The notes under the pieces were generated by a model, which was given only the letters and a program-made list of their open reading frames with translations, did not search any database and had not been told where the DNA came from. Below, one piece after another: positions 48,854 to 60,800 of a stretch of 64,000 nt of DNA. The translations under genes and the position numbers were made by a program. Origin of the DNA: Rhynochetos jubatus (lineage: Eukaryota > Chordata > Aves > Eurypygiformes > Rhynochetidae); assembly GCA_027574665.1 (NCBI GenBank), contig CM050656.1:10615501-10679500 (forward strand). Reading direction: 5' to 3'. The first letter of the stretch is position 1. Each line of letters starts with the position of its first letter.

Positions 48854-51800
48854 GTGAGTTCTGGGGGAGTGGGAAGGTGGGTGGGTGTCCCCTGCAAGAT
48901 GGTGAGGGTGCTGTGGAGCCTGGGTGGATGCTTGCTTTCGGGATGGCTTGGTGGGGAACCTCCACCCAGAAGGAGGAGCTGCCCTGGGAATTATTTGTCC
49001 CAGTGCAGTGGGGTGACTGCAGGAGGGGCAGGGGATGCCTGGGGTATCACTCCCCCAAGGAAACATGCTGCAGGGATTGCTCCTCTCCAACATCCCAGGC
49101 TGGCTGCAGTGCCAGTGTGGGGTGGCCAAGGGGGTCCCTGGCTGTGAGAGCCCAGGAGAAGATGCAGGAGCCTTTCGTGTCCCCCCGGAGAGGAGTGGAA
49201 AGCCCCATGGCAATCCCTGGGGAACTTTCTCCTCCTTGCTGCGGCACCCGGTTCTGGCTGCGCTCAGTGCCCGGGCGAGCGCTGGCACCCAGCCATCTCC
49301 CAGCCTCACGGTCACTTTGCGCAAGCTGGGACGGGGGACGGTCTGGGCGCACAGTGGGGTCAGTCCCCAGGGGGCTCCTCTATCCCTGGGGGCTGCAGCA
49401 CGGCACTGGGGAGAATATTCAGTAGGGTCCTTCCCGGGATGGGGACCCTGGTCGTTTCTCTGCTGGGATATGCTGAGCTTGTGGAGCAGCTCTGCCCTCA
49501 CCACTTGCCATGGCCAAGCGCGTTGAGGCTGGGAGGGGTTTCACGGCAGTTGCATAATGTACCCAGGCTAAAAAAAAAAAAAAACAACCAAACCAAAAAA
49601 AACCCCAAAAAAGCAGCAAATAATGAACCCCACTTCCACCCAACCACGATCCAGTGGCCCTGGCCAAAGCCGTGATGCTCTCCCTGGGGATGCGATGGAG
49701 CAGACATCGCTGGGGACAGCAGCACCACCTTTAGCTGTGGCTGCCCAAAACCTGCCCACCTGCTGGCCTGGCACCTCGGGCACCCTCCTCGCCTGGTTTG
49801 GGACCAGGGTGCAGGTGAGGTAACTGGAGAGGCTGTTTCCCTCCTGGTCTGGCTGGGCATGGGGGGGGGTATGTTGACTTCAGGTTTAGAGGGGCACCCG
49901 CTGACACGGAGTCCGTCTGCCTCCAGGGCATGGGTCAAGGCCCCCTTGCCACTGTGATTTGAGAGGGTGGGGGCCACCCTGGGGCTTAGCTGGCGCAGGG
50001 CAACTCCTTCCCCTGACATCATCCACCACCACACGTGGGGTTTGCCGTGTGGATCTTGCTGCTCAGTGCGCCCCAGATGGGGAGACAGGGTTGCTGGGAG
50101 CCTCCTCTGCCTCTCCTCACCAAAAAAAGGGGTGTTTCTCCCTGAATGATGCTCCAAGAGCACCAAGGCAGATGTGGTCCTGGGTCAGTGAGCAGCTATG
50201 TGCTGCCATTGCAGGGGGGAGAAGGCCACTTTTGGGGAGCTGAGCCCTCTTCCCAGCCAAGCTCACCCACAAGGAGCCCTCTGCCCTGGCTGTTTGGTGT
50301 GCAGAGCCCTAGCAAACTCAGTGCTGTAGTGTGGGCAACTTCAGCCAGGCAGGAGCAGACCCAAGGGCTCTCCAGCTCTGTTCACCAGAGAACAGGAGAG
50401 CATGGAGCCACCCTCTTGCTTTTGCCCCTGCTGCCCATCACTGCTGTCTTGCACCTACCCTGCACCAGGGGTGGTATAGGGTCCTCTCCAAAGGGACCCC
50501 TGCCCATAGGTGCCAGGGACATGGCGATGCCCCACAGACCCAGGCATGTCCCCAGCAACAAGCACAGCCTGGCTGGAGAGCCTGGTCCATAGGAAGGTCT
50601 CAGCCCAGGATCCCTGGCCCTGTGTGTGCTTGGGTGAGAGGATATAAAATTACATAAACAAAAAAAATTTAAATTGAGATGATTATTAAATAGGTAAAAC
50701 TCCCATAAAACCAGTGTTTGGGGTAGGTGGGGAGAGTGCTGCCATCTGCAGGACATGCTCTGGCCAGGGCCTTGTCTCCAGCCCCACTTGTCCAGGGCAA
50801 CGCTGAGTGCTGCCTCTCCGTGGGGTGCCTCTCCTGGGACGATGCTGGGGTGCATGGGCACCTTGGACACCCATGGCCCAAAGCCGTGTCCTTCAGCAGC
50901 ATCAGTGTGTACTGTTTTATGTCAGTTTAAACCCAAAGCTCCCAACTGGCAGGATTTTCCTCAAGTAAAAATCTCCAACGTGCTCTTGGAAGGGACTTTT
51001 TTTGGAAAATTCTTCCCATACTGTTTCCATTCCCAGATGGAGGTTTTGAGGAATATTTGTTTTGACTTGTCCAAATGCTTATTTTCCTGCCCCAGTGGCG
51101 TGCTGCCCTGCATGCCCTCGGTACCCACTGCGCCCTGGTCCTGGCCGGGCACCCTGAGCAGGGTGAAGCCCAGGGGTGAGCCCTGAATAGGAAAGAGACA
51201 CATTCCCAGCTGTGCCCCGGAGGCAGGGCTGGCTCTGCGGGGAAGAATGGTCTTTTTTTTTAATTAAATAATATCCTAAAAAGGGTTCTGCAGTGGATCT
51301 GACTCCCCAGGGGACTTCCCAGGATTTCGGTGGCTGTTTTGCCCCTGCCTGGCTGTCCTGGGTGGCATCACAGCTGCAAGGCATCACCTCTGTTTCACTC
51401 GGGGTCGGAGTGAAGCGGAGCGTAAGGATGCTGGGGTCTAGCCTGGCACCCTGAGGGGTGAGGATGGGCTAAAGCTCCAACCTGAGCTTGGGGCTATTCC
51501 TGCTGTTTCCAGCAAAGAGAAAGAGGCAGTTAGTTATTTTTTTGCCATTGCTGCCTTTCCCCAAGCCATTTCCTTGGAGGCCAAACCCCAGTTTTCCCTA
51601 ATTAAAAAAAAAACCCACCCACGTGGTGGGGACATTTTCCATGCACTCCCAACCACCTGCTTTGCTTTAAACCCTGAAATCTTCCCTATTCCCACCCGAC
51701 ACACCTGCACATCCCCACTGGGCAGCAGAGGGGACCCTTTTGCCAGGCTCGGGGGTCGCAGCCGTGCCCAAGGACTGGATCAGCCACCTACGAGTAGGAG

Positions 51801-54800
51801 GTTCGCATCTCTCCCTCCTCCAGGGAGCACCAGCGCATCCCTGCGGCAAAGATGGGAGCCCGGATCCACCCATTGCAGCCAGGTGGTGTTTTTGTAAAAG
51901 GTTGAAGGCAGCCTGGCCCTGTCCACAGCCCCAGTTATTTTTTTTCCCATTCCTTAAAATCATTATGGGTTTATTGGCTTCACACATGAGCTCCCTGCCC
52001 TCTGCCAGGCAGCAAAAACCAAAGACAGAATGACCCCAGTGCTGGAGTTGGCTGGGCTGGAGTGTGCCTGGCTGGGGGGAAAAGTCACACCCAGGCTTTA
52101 TTTAATTTGCTATAATGTTTAAAAAAATGTATTTCCACCAGAACAGATCCACTTACCACATAAAGCAGGCAGAAGAGCTCTTGACACATCAGCCTTTTCA
52201 GATGCCATCTGAGCCCTGGCAGTCACACACAGCTCTGACGTGCTGCAGACGGTGGCAGCCTCTGCCTGTCCCCTGCCTGCTCCTGCCTGCTGCATTCCCA
52301 GCTGGTTCAAGGCCACTAATGAGAGAATGTGGGGGTGAATCCCAACACTCTCAGGGTCTCTGTCGGGTACAACCTGCACAGATGGAGGGGTTTATCAGCT
52401 GGGGTGATAGGGATGGATGGATGGATGGATGGATGGATGGATGGATGGATGGATGGATGGATGGATGGATGGATGGAGTGAGTGAGTGAGTGAGTGAGTG
52501 AGTGAGTGAGTGAGTGAGTGAGTGAGTGTGTCCTGGGATAAGGACAGCCACTCTCACCCCTGCCATGGGGTTTGCTCCTCTCTGGCAGGGTCTGGGGTGA
52601 TGTGTCCTTGGCATAAAACCCAGGAGCCAGCAGCACCTGGGGATTTATTTGTGCTGTGGGAAGCCCAGCCCATGTTTGGCTGAAGGGCTCCTCAAAGGCT
52701 GGTGGAGGTCTGTGCCAGCCAACGGGTGGCTGCATCCTCCTTGGGCTTGTGCTCAACCCTGTTGTAGACACCAGAGCATCCAAGTGGGTGAGAGCTGCAA
52801 GGTATGGATCTGCACCCCCAGCTCCTGCCTGGTGCTGCCAAGGGCTGTGGGTGATGAGAGGGGACAGGGTCAGTGCCTTGGGGAAGGGGTTTCAGCCTGG
52901 AAGAGCTCCATGCTCAGGGTGGGATGCTCTGTATAGACAGGGTGCGAGCCTAAGCAAGTCATTGCATCTTAGCAAGCAGCTGAGCCCCTGATGGTGACTC
53001 TTACTGCAAAAAGAGAATAAAATAAGGGATAAGTTCTCCAAAATTCAACATGCGTGAGCCAAAGTGTTGGCTGTGGCTGTGCCAAAGCAGCAGCTTGATC
53101 CTGTCCTGGGGCAGTCAAGGAAAGAGGCTGGAATTTCCACAGGCAGGAATTTTCAAGCCCCTTCTCCCCACCTTTCCATCACAGGACTCTCTGGACAGGC
53201 AGAGCTCGCCGAACACCCCACCCTCCCCGAGCAGGCACTGCCGACCGTGGCCAGGCTCATCGAGGCGCTGGAAAAACAAGGTATGGGCGGCCGTGGCATC
53301 CATCCGCAGGGCGTACGTGAGTGGACCCACTTTGCTCGTGTCAGAGATGCCCCAAAAGCATCTCTAAAGCCAAACCTCCCTCCACGCACCCTGGTACCCG
53401 CACAGTGTGGGCAGGGCAAAGAAGCCTAGTGATCTCAGTCCCTGCCTGCTTCCGTCACGTTGGAGGGAGGATTTGGGGCTCAGGACTGACCCCTCTCTCC
53501 TGGCTGCTCCTCAGGTCTTGACAGCGAGGTGCTCTACAGATCCCCTCCTGGCGTGCTGGGCGATGCTGAGCTGAAGCAGGCTCTTCTGGCAGGTACGTCC
53601 CAGAGCTACGTCCCTCCCCATGTCCCTGGGCAGGAAGGGGGCTGTGGAGGTGATGCTGCCAGATGGGTTACTGGCTACGACCTCGTTACGGCCCTAATTA
53701 CAGCTCTGTAAGGCCCTGCGTGCATGCGGTCCCTCCTCCGCTGCCTCAGTAACCCGGTGTGATGCTGCCAAGAGGGATGCAGGCACAAGGCTCTGCACTA
53801 GAAGCTTTATTTTTGGGGAGAAAAATATTCTGGATGCAAACCTTTAGGGTTTCTATCTGAGATGCGGGGCAGGGAGAAATCCTCTTGTGGGTGCCATAGG
53901 GAAAAGGAAAGGGGGAAGGAAAAGCTTGTTTTTTAGAACGGGAGCGCGTTGTAGGATTGGGGGAGGAGTGAAAAACCATCTCCCCCTGCTCCTAAAATCA
54001 CGGCTGGGATGGCACGGGGGCGCTGGGGAGGTGATGGATCCAGAGTACAGCTCAAATCGGAGCCGGGGTGGGGGGAATGTCTGCGTCGAGCATCTCCATC
54101 CTCCCGGCCGCGGTGCCCAGAGGGCGGCACTGTGGCACCGGGCACGGCCCGGCCCCGGCAGCCCTGTCCCGGCCCCGCGGCCGCCCCCGGACCCAGCATC
54201 CCGGGAGCCGCCGGGCGGGGGGGGAGGGCTGGGGGGCGGCTCTGCCAGCGCCGGGAGCCGGCGGCAGCCGGGCCGTGTTGCTGGGGAGAAGGGCTGTGAT
54301 GAAGTCGCTATATTAAGTAACATGACCTCATCGCTTCCCCCACGCACCGGGAGCCGAGTCCTCGCCGGGCGGGGGGACGGGCTGCGGGGAAGGAAGGGAT
54401 GCAGGAGAGGGGATGCTGAGGGTCCTAGGGAAGGGCGTGGATGCAGAAGAGGGGATACTGGGGGTCCCGGGGGTCCCGGTGAAGGAAGGGATGCAGGAGA
54501 GGGGATGATGAGGGTCCTAGGGAAGAGCGTGGATGCAGAAGAGGGGATACTGGGGGTCCCGGGGGTCCTGGTGAAGGAAGGGATGCAGGAGGGGGGATGA
54601 TGAGGGTCCTGGGGAAGGGATGCAGGAGAGTGGATGCTGAGGGTCCTGGGGAAGGAAGGGATGCAGGAAAGGGGAGGTTGAGGGTCCAGGAGAGGGGATG
54701 ATGAAGGTCCTGGGGAAGCAAAGGGATGCAGGAGAGAGGATGCTGAGGGTCTCGGGGAAGCAAAGGGATGCAGGAGAGGGGATGCTGGCGGTCCTGGGGC

Positions 54801-57800
54801 TGCTCCATCCCCGCTGCCCAAGGAGGACTCTGCTCCGTGGGGTGATGGGGGGGCATGGGGCACCACACCACTCTGCTTGCCTCTCCCTGAGGAAGCCCCT
54901 GCTGCAGTCTGGGAAGGCAGGAGCAGTTGGGGGCCCTTCTCACAGCCTTGTGCCCCAGCCCAGGCTTCCCGGCTCATCTCCAGAGGAGGTGAAGGCACCC
55001 AGAGATCAGCCCCAGCTGCCCTGGTCATGGATGCCCAGGCTGGCCAGGGGCAGTGACAGCAGCATAAGCAGGATGCTTTGCTTTCGGAGCATGTAGGAGT
55101 TGTGGGTCCTTTGTCCTCCCCACGCAGCCAGTGCAGCATCCCCAGCAGGCACAGGGCACCCCCAGCAGCACCGCAGCAGTCACTTCCCAAATCTCGCCCT
55201 GCCTTGGGAGAGTGCCTCAGTCCAGAGGCAAGATCCACCGGCTTTGCCAGAGCCTGGGCTGGAGATCTGAGCAGCTGCTGGGTCCATCCAGGTTTTTAGG
55301 ACCCGGCGCTGGGCAGGAAAATGCCTTCATGGTTTTCAAACCATTTGAAATACCTGAAAAATCCCCAACAGCCCTGAGTGTTTTGATGTGCCCAAGCCCC
55401 ACACACCCTCTCCTAGGACCTAAATAAGCCTTTCTATTTGGCAACTGAAGGGGCTGCCCCGTGTACTTGGCAACACTGTGCTGGGCAAAGCCAGAGTTCC
55501 CCAGGGCTGGATGGATGGGGTAGGACATGTCACGCGTTTGCTAGCTCTCAGCTGAAGGGGCTGATGCTCAGCCTTGCCAGAGGGATGCTCTGCAAACAGG
55601 ATGGGGATGATGTTCCTGCCAGGGCCAAGCATCCCAGCAGAGCCCAGGCTTGGCAGCCTGCTCCCCCCACAGCCTCCTGTGGACCAGAGATCCAGTGGTG
55701 CTTCCCCAGGGACCTGCTGGAGCCCAGACTGGGCTGGGAAGGGGAACATCTCTGCTTTGGTTCTGATACAGGCCCTTGCATTTGGCAGACTAAAACACCC
55801 CTGCCAAAAAAAGGGAGTTTGCATGCCCCATGCACGAGATTGCAGAGGTGAGGGTTGTGTTCCTCTTCCTCCTGTGCTCCTGGTCCATTCCCCCAGCACC
55901 CCATCTCTGCCAGCAGCCTGCCTGCAAAAGTCAGCTCCACCCTGGGCAACGGGCAGAAGTCAGAGCCATGCTGGTGGTGGCCAGAACCAAACCGTGTCTT
56001 GGTTGTGGGTAAACCTGGGTTCCCACCGGGGGTTCCCTGTGGATACCCAAATCATTCTGCTGTTTGGCAGTGGTGGCAGGAAAACTGCTAGAGAGTGCAA
56101 GGGAAAAGGAGCAGGGGCTGGAAAAATTCAGGTGTTGGTTTTCTAACTCCCAAATCTTAACAGGTCAGAGAAAACAGGGTATTTTCTACACTGAAAGAAC
56201 ATCTGAACTTCTGGTGGGAAGGAGGAGGAGGTTTCTCTGGGGACAAGGAGCCATGCAGATCAGAGCACTCCTGGCTTTTTTGGGGAGCCCGTGGGCAACA
56301 TGTCCCTGGGGCTGAGCAGCACAGGGCACCTATTGGAGTTCTGTGGATAGAACACTTTCCCCATCCCTGGCCCATTCCTAGAAACATGGAATGGTTTGGG
56401 TTGGAAGGGACCTTAAAGACCATCCAGTTCCACCCCCCTGCCATGGGCAGGGACACCCTCCACTAGACCAGGTTGCTCAAAGCCTCATCCAGCCTGGCCT
56501 TGGACACTTCCAGGGATGGGGCATCCACAGCTTCTCTGGGCAACCTGCTCCAGTGCCTCAACACCCTCTCAGGGAAGAACTTTATCCTGATATCCAACAT
56601 AAATCTACCCATTTTCAATTTAAAGCCATTGCCCCTTGTCCTATCAAATGAGCCCTTTCAGAGCCCTTACCCATGGGGGACCAAGCCTGATGGGGAGCCC
56701 CCAAGCTGAGCATCACTCAGACTTTGGGATGAAGGTTTCCCATCCTCATGGGGCTGCGGCAGCATTGGGCACAACAGACTTGGATGCAGGGTGGCTTCAC
56801 ATGGCTCTATAGCCTGGGCTGAGCCTGTCCCCCTCCTAGTGCTGGTGACGTCCTGCAGGACAGTGACATGTGACCGCTGGCTAAAGCCTGTGCACCAAAC
56901 TGGGCATTTCCATGTTGGATGATGCAAGAAAAATTATTTATAGAGGGAAAAAAAGAGATAGAAAAGACAGAGCTTATGGATAAAGCAGGGTTGGTGAACC
57001 AAGTCCCCCTGCTGCCATCCAGTTGAGATTCCATTGGGGCCAGTGGGACCACAAACCAAAGGGCATCTGGGCTTGCAGTAGGCTTATGCTGGCTCCAGGG
57101 GGGAATTAATGGTTTTAGGACACAGGGCTCAATTCAGACACTTACGCCCCGAGAGGCAAGAGGGGTCGTGTGACACCACTGAACACGGGAGTCAGAGTCA
57201 TGTGGCCGCACTGAAAAGGGACTTAACGAAAAGCCACAGCCCCACAGGGGGCCAGGGGGACTCGCCAAAGGGTTGAGGGCAATGAGCCAGACAGGAGCCC
57301 TGCTGCAGCTGCAGGGAAAGAGTTATAGGCAGGAAAACAAGAAGAGCGAGCTTTAAATGGCAGCATCGAGTGCAGGACTCACCCTGGCTGTGGGGCTGCT
57401 TCATGGCCTGGGAGATGCCCATTGTGCCAGGGGCTACATGCTGACCCCAAGGGTTTCCAGCCCCCAGCACTCCTGCTGTCCCCTCTGGGTGGCTCGGGGG
57501 CTGTTTGGAGCACAGAGAATGGGGCAAATCACCTGCAGAGTCCCTGGTGCCTGTGGACACGAGGTGTATGAGCCCCTCCAGTGCCCAGGGGTGATGTCTT
57601 CTCACTCCATGCCTGCTCAAGGTCCTGCCTGCACCCCTCTCCCCCTGAGATGTGCCAGGCAGCCTTCTCCTCACAGATGACACCGAATGTGGACACTTGG
57701 GACCTTCTCTGGCTGGTAGCAGCAGAGCCGTGGGTGGGCTGGTGGGTGCTGGAGCCCTGTGGAGCTGAGGGACCTGAGTTGGGGGAGGCTTGGCATGGTG

Positions 57801-60800
57801 GTGGCTGCAAAGTCCTGCGTGGGGTGGCTGGGCAGTGCTTTGCCACTGCTGGGTAGGGTTGGTCTGTATCCTTATCCCTCTTCCTTGGGGGGTCAGGCCA
57901 TAGATACCCTGCAGGGTCGCCCCACCCCGTGGCTCGCTGGGTGCCCCATATGGTTCAGATGGGGCTGAACCCATCCAGCAAGGTGGCAAAGCACAGAAAC
58001 CTCCATGTTTTGGCTAACCTGTGCCCCGATCGGGGCTCAGGGGTCCAGCTGCAGATGCAAATACCGAGACCCTTCCCCATGTGCACAGGCAGCACTGGGA
58101 AAAGTCTCCGCTGCTGCCAGGGCCAGGCAGGAGCTGCCTGCACCCTGGGGTGCCGGGGAGAATCCGGCAGCAGCGCGAGGCGGATTGGAGCTGGTGTCTC
58201 CAGGCGTGCCGTGCCTGCGCTGCCATCCTGCCCGCTTTGATCTCGGCCCCGGCGCAGAGCAGTCTGCCTGGAGACGCGCTCACGTGCCCAGGAATTAGGT
58301 CAGGCCTCAGTGGGGATTAGCGAGCGGTGGTGGGCCCCGTGGATTCACCGGGGCTGCCGGGAGCTGCTGCTGGGCAGAAAAGACTGAAGAACAGCCTGGG
58401 GGACCTCGCACTGCTCCCCACATCATCATGGCATGGATGCTCAGGGAGGGAGAGCATCCCCATCCTCATCCTTGGGATACCAGAGGGAGTTGGAGGTCCC
58501 CAGGAGCTCTGTTTTCCCTTGGCCAAGCTATTAACCCCACCACAATGACTTTACTCTCGAAAACAAGGCGCCCCGGTGCCTGCCACGCTGCTTTTTATTT
58601 ATACCTGCAGTGGAAATAAACCCCGCGCCGTCAGAGCCTGGCAAGAGGCATGAGCTCATCTCTTATATTTGGCGGTGATGAAAGAAGGGTAAATAAACGG
58701 CAGTGGTGCAGACATCCCTGCCAGACACATCAGGGCAAATTGGGGGGTGAGCTTTTGTCATGCCCTCCCATAGCTGCTGGGGAAACTGAGGAAGGGAACT
58801 GCCCTGGGGAACGCAAGGCAGGGGAAGGCAGTCTCACCAGATGCCCTTGAAAGGGGATCCTACCACCCCTGCCCAGGCTGAGTGCAAGCTGGGGGTATGC
58901 TGAGGTGAAACCCAAACTGGTAGGGTGTTGGGGGCTGCCAGGAGCCCCCATGCATGGGCAAGGGGTGTCCTGGCAGCTGCCAAGTCCCCAGCAAAAGGGA
59001 CCAGTGGGCTGGGTGAGAGATCTTACAATGATGCTGAATCAAAGCTGGGGTAATATTCCCTGTTTCAGTGCACTGATCCCCACTAAACCCCCACTGTGGG
59101 ATGCTCCAGAGCCCCAAACACCTGGTCGGGTCTGCAGGGTGTACAGGTCCTGGTGCAGGCAGCATCCGTGGGGGTGGGAAGGTATAGCTCCCAGGACTGG
59201 GGGACGAGGACATCCCTGCAGCACCAGCTGATGCTTAAACCTAAAAGGTCTGCGAGGGGTAGGGAAACTCCCAAGTCAGTTTTTAAGTCAGCCCCAGGTA
59301 TGAGTGGTTTGGGTGCCCCTCTACCCCGGGGACCATGCCCCCAGGAGCATCATTCTTCTGCAGTATTGGCAGCTGAGGTCCAGTTTAGCATGTAGGACCC
59401 ACTGCTGCACCCGAGAGGGGCCGCAGGTGCTGGGCAGCGTCTGCACCCCATCACCCACCCGCTGGCTGGGGACATGGGGCTCAGCCATCACCTATGTCTG
59501 CATGTGGGGGACAGCCACTTACCAGGACCTGCTAAAGCCTCTCCAAAACAACTCCCCCACACCTCCTCCTAGACCTCTTGACTAAACATCCTCCGCGTTT
59601 ACCGAAACTCCAGGCTTACTCACACCTCCCCGACTGGCTGCAGCTGCCGGGAGAGGTCCCGGCATTTCCTGCCCAGCCTGATTCAGCCCAAAGCCCCGGC
59701 ACCCCTCTGCCTCTGCTGGGATGTGGGGTCTGGCATTCCAGCGGGAGGAGGCTGCGAGCATCCCATTGCTTGTCCTTCTGTGCCAGTGGTCACCCCGCGC
59801 ACCCCTTCCCCAGCCCCAAATTTGTTCCTTTTTTCCACCCCACATGAGCAAGTGATGCTCTCCGCTGGTCCCCAGCCGCTTGCTGGCTCTGGCGGCAGGT
59901 CAGCAAGCAGGTTGTGTGCTGGAGGGGGTGGGTATGGGGTTGAGGTTGGGGTTTTGGGGTGTTTTCCTTCTATTTGTGGCAGGCGGATGGAATCCCTCCG
60001 TCATTCCCCTGGGGAAGGGATGGGAACATCTGGAGAGCAGCGGGAGAGCTGTGACTCATCCTGCAGCATCATTAACTTCTTATAGCTGGTTATCATCTCA
60101 CTCTGATAAGGAGAGAGCAGCATCCGTGGGGTCAGGCCGGCGGTAATTGCCTGGGAAGGCTCCAGGGTTAACCCTTCCACGGCTGCTGACCGAGCCTCCC
60201 CGAGCTGCTGGGGCACAGCTGGTGCTGGGAAGCAGCTCAGAGCCCCCCCTGGGCCGTGGTCTCTGCCCGGCGGGGAGCCCAGCTCACCACAGCAGGTCTG
60301 GGGGAAGGAGGGGAGCTAGGGCAGGAGGATGCCACTGCATCGCCAGGAGGATGGGGGCTAATGGCTATTTGTAGCCAACGTGCCAAGGCAAACGGTGCCA
60401 TCAGCAGTCAGTCCCTGTTAGCCCGGTGTGAATCCCCCCGGTCTCCCCATCATGCCTCTCTCTGGGTGTAAAGATGGTTTTGAGTCTTGCTTTGAAACCG
60501 GCTGAGCCTTCCTTTTGAACACCGCCCCCCCCCAGGCCAATGCCTAACGACGCAAACAAGCTAATTAGGCCGCGGTGGAGCCCAAGGCTGATCGCCTGGG
60601 GCCAGCGCCCAGCAGTGGCCCCTTCCCGGAGCAGAAACAGCTTGTGGCTGCTCCCCCCAGTCCGCACCAGAATCCTTAAGGCAAGTGACAGGTCCCTGCG
60701 GGAACCTCGGTGGTGGGCAGGGGAGAGCAGCCAGGCCCCCCCAGGTGAGAAGGGGCTTGGGGTTTGCCTGGTGCATCCTGCTGATGGGAGCAGTTCTCTG

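Noticed and set aside
53853-55238. 461-codon minus-strand open frame rich in Pro and Ser
   Set aside because: It reads through the CpG island and minisatellite; its repetitive HPF/SPGPS pattern is only the repeat unit in translation.
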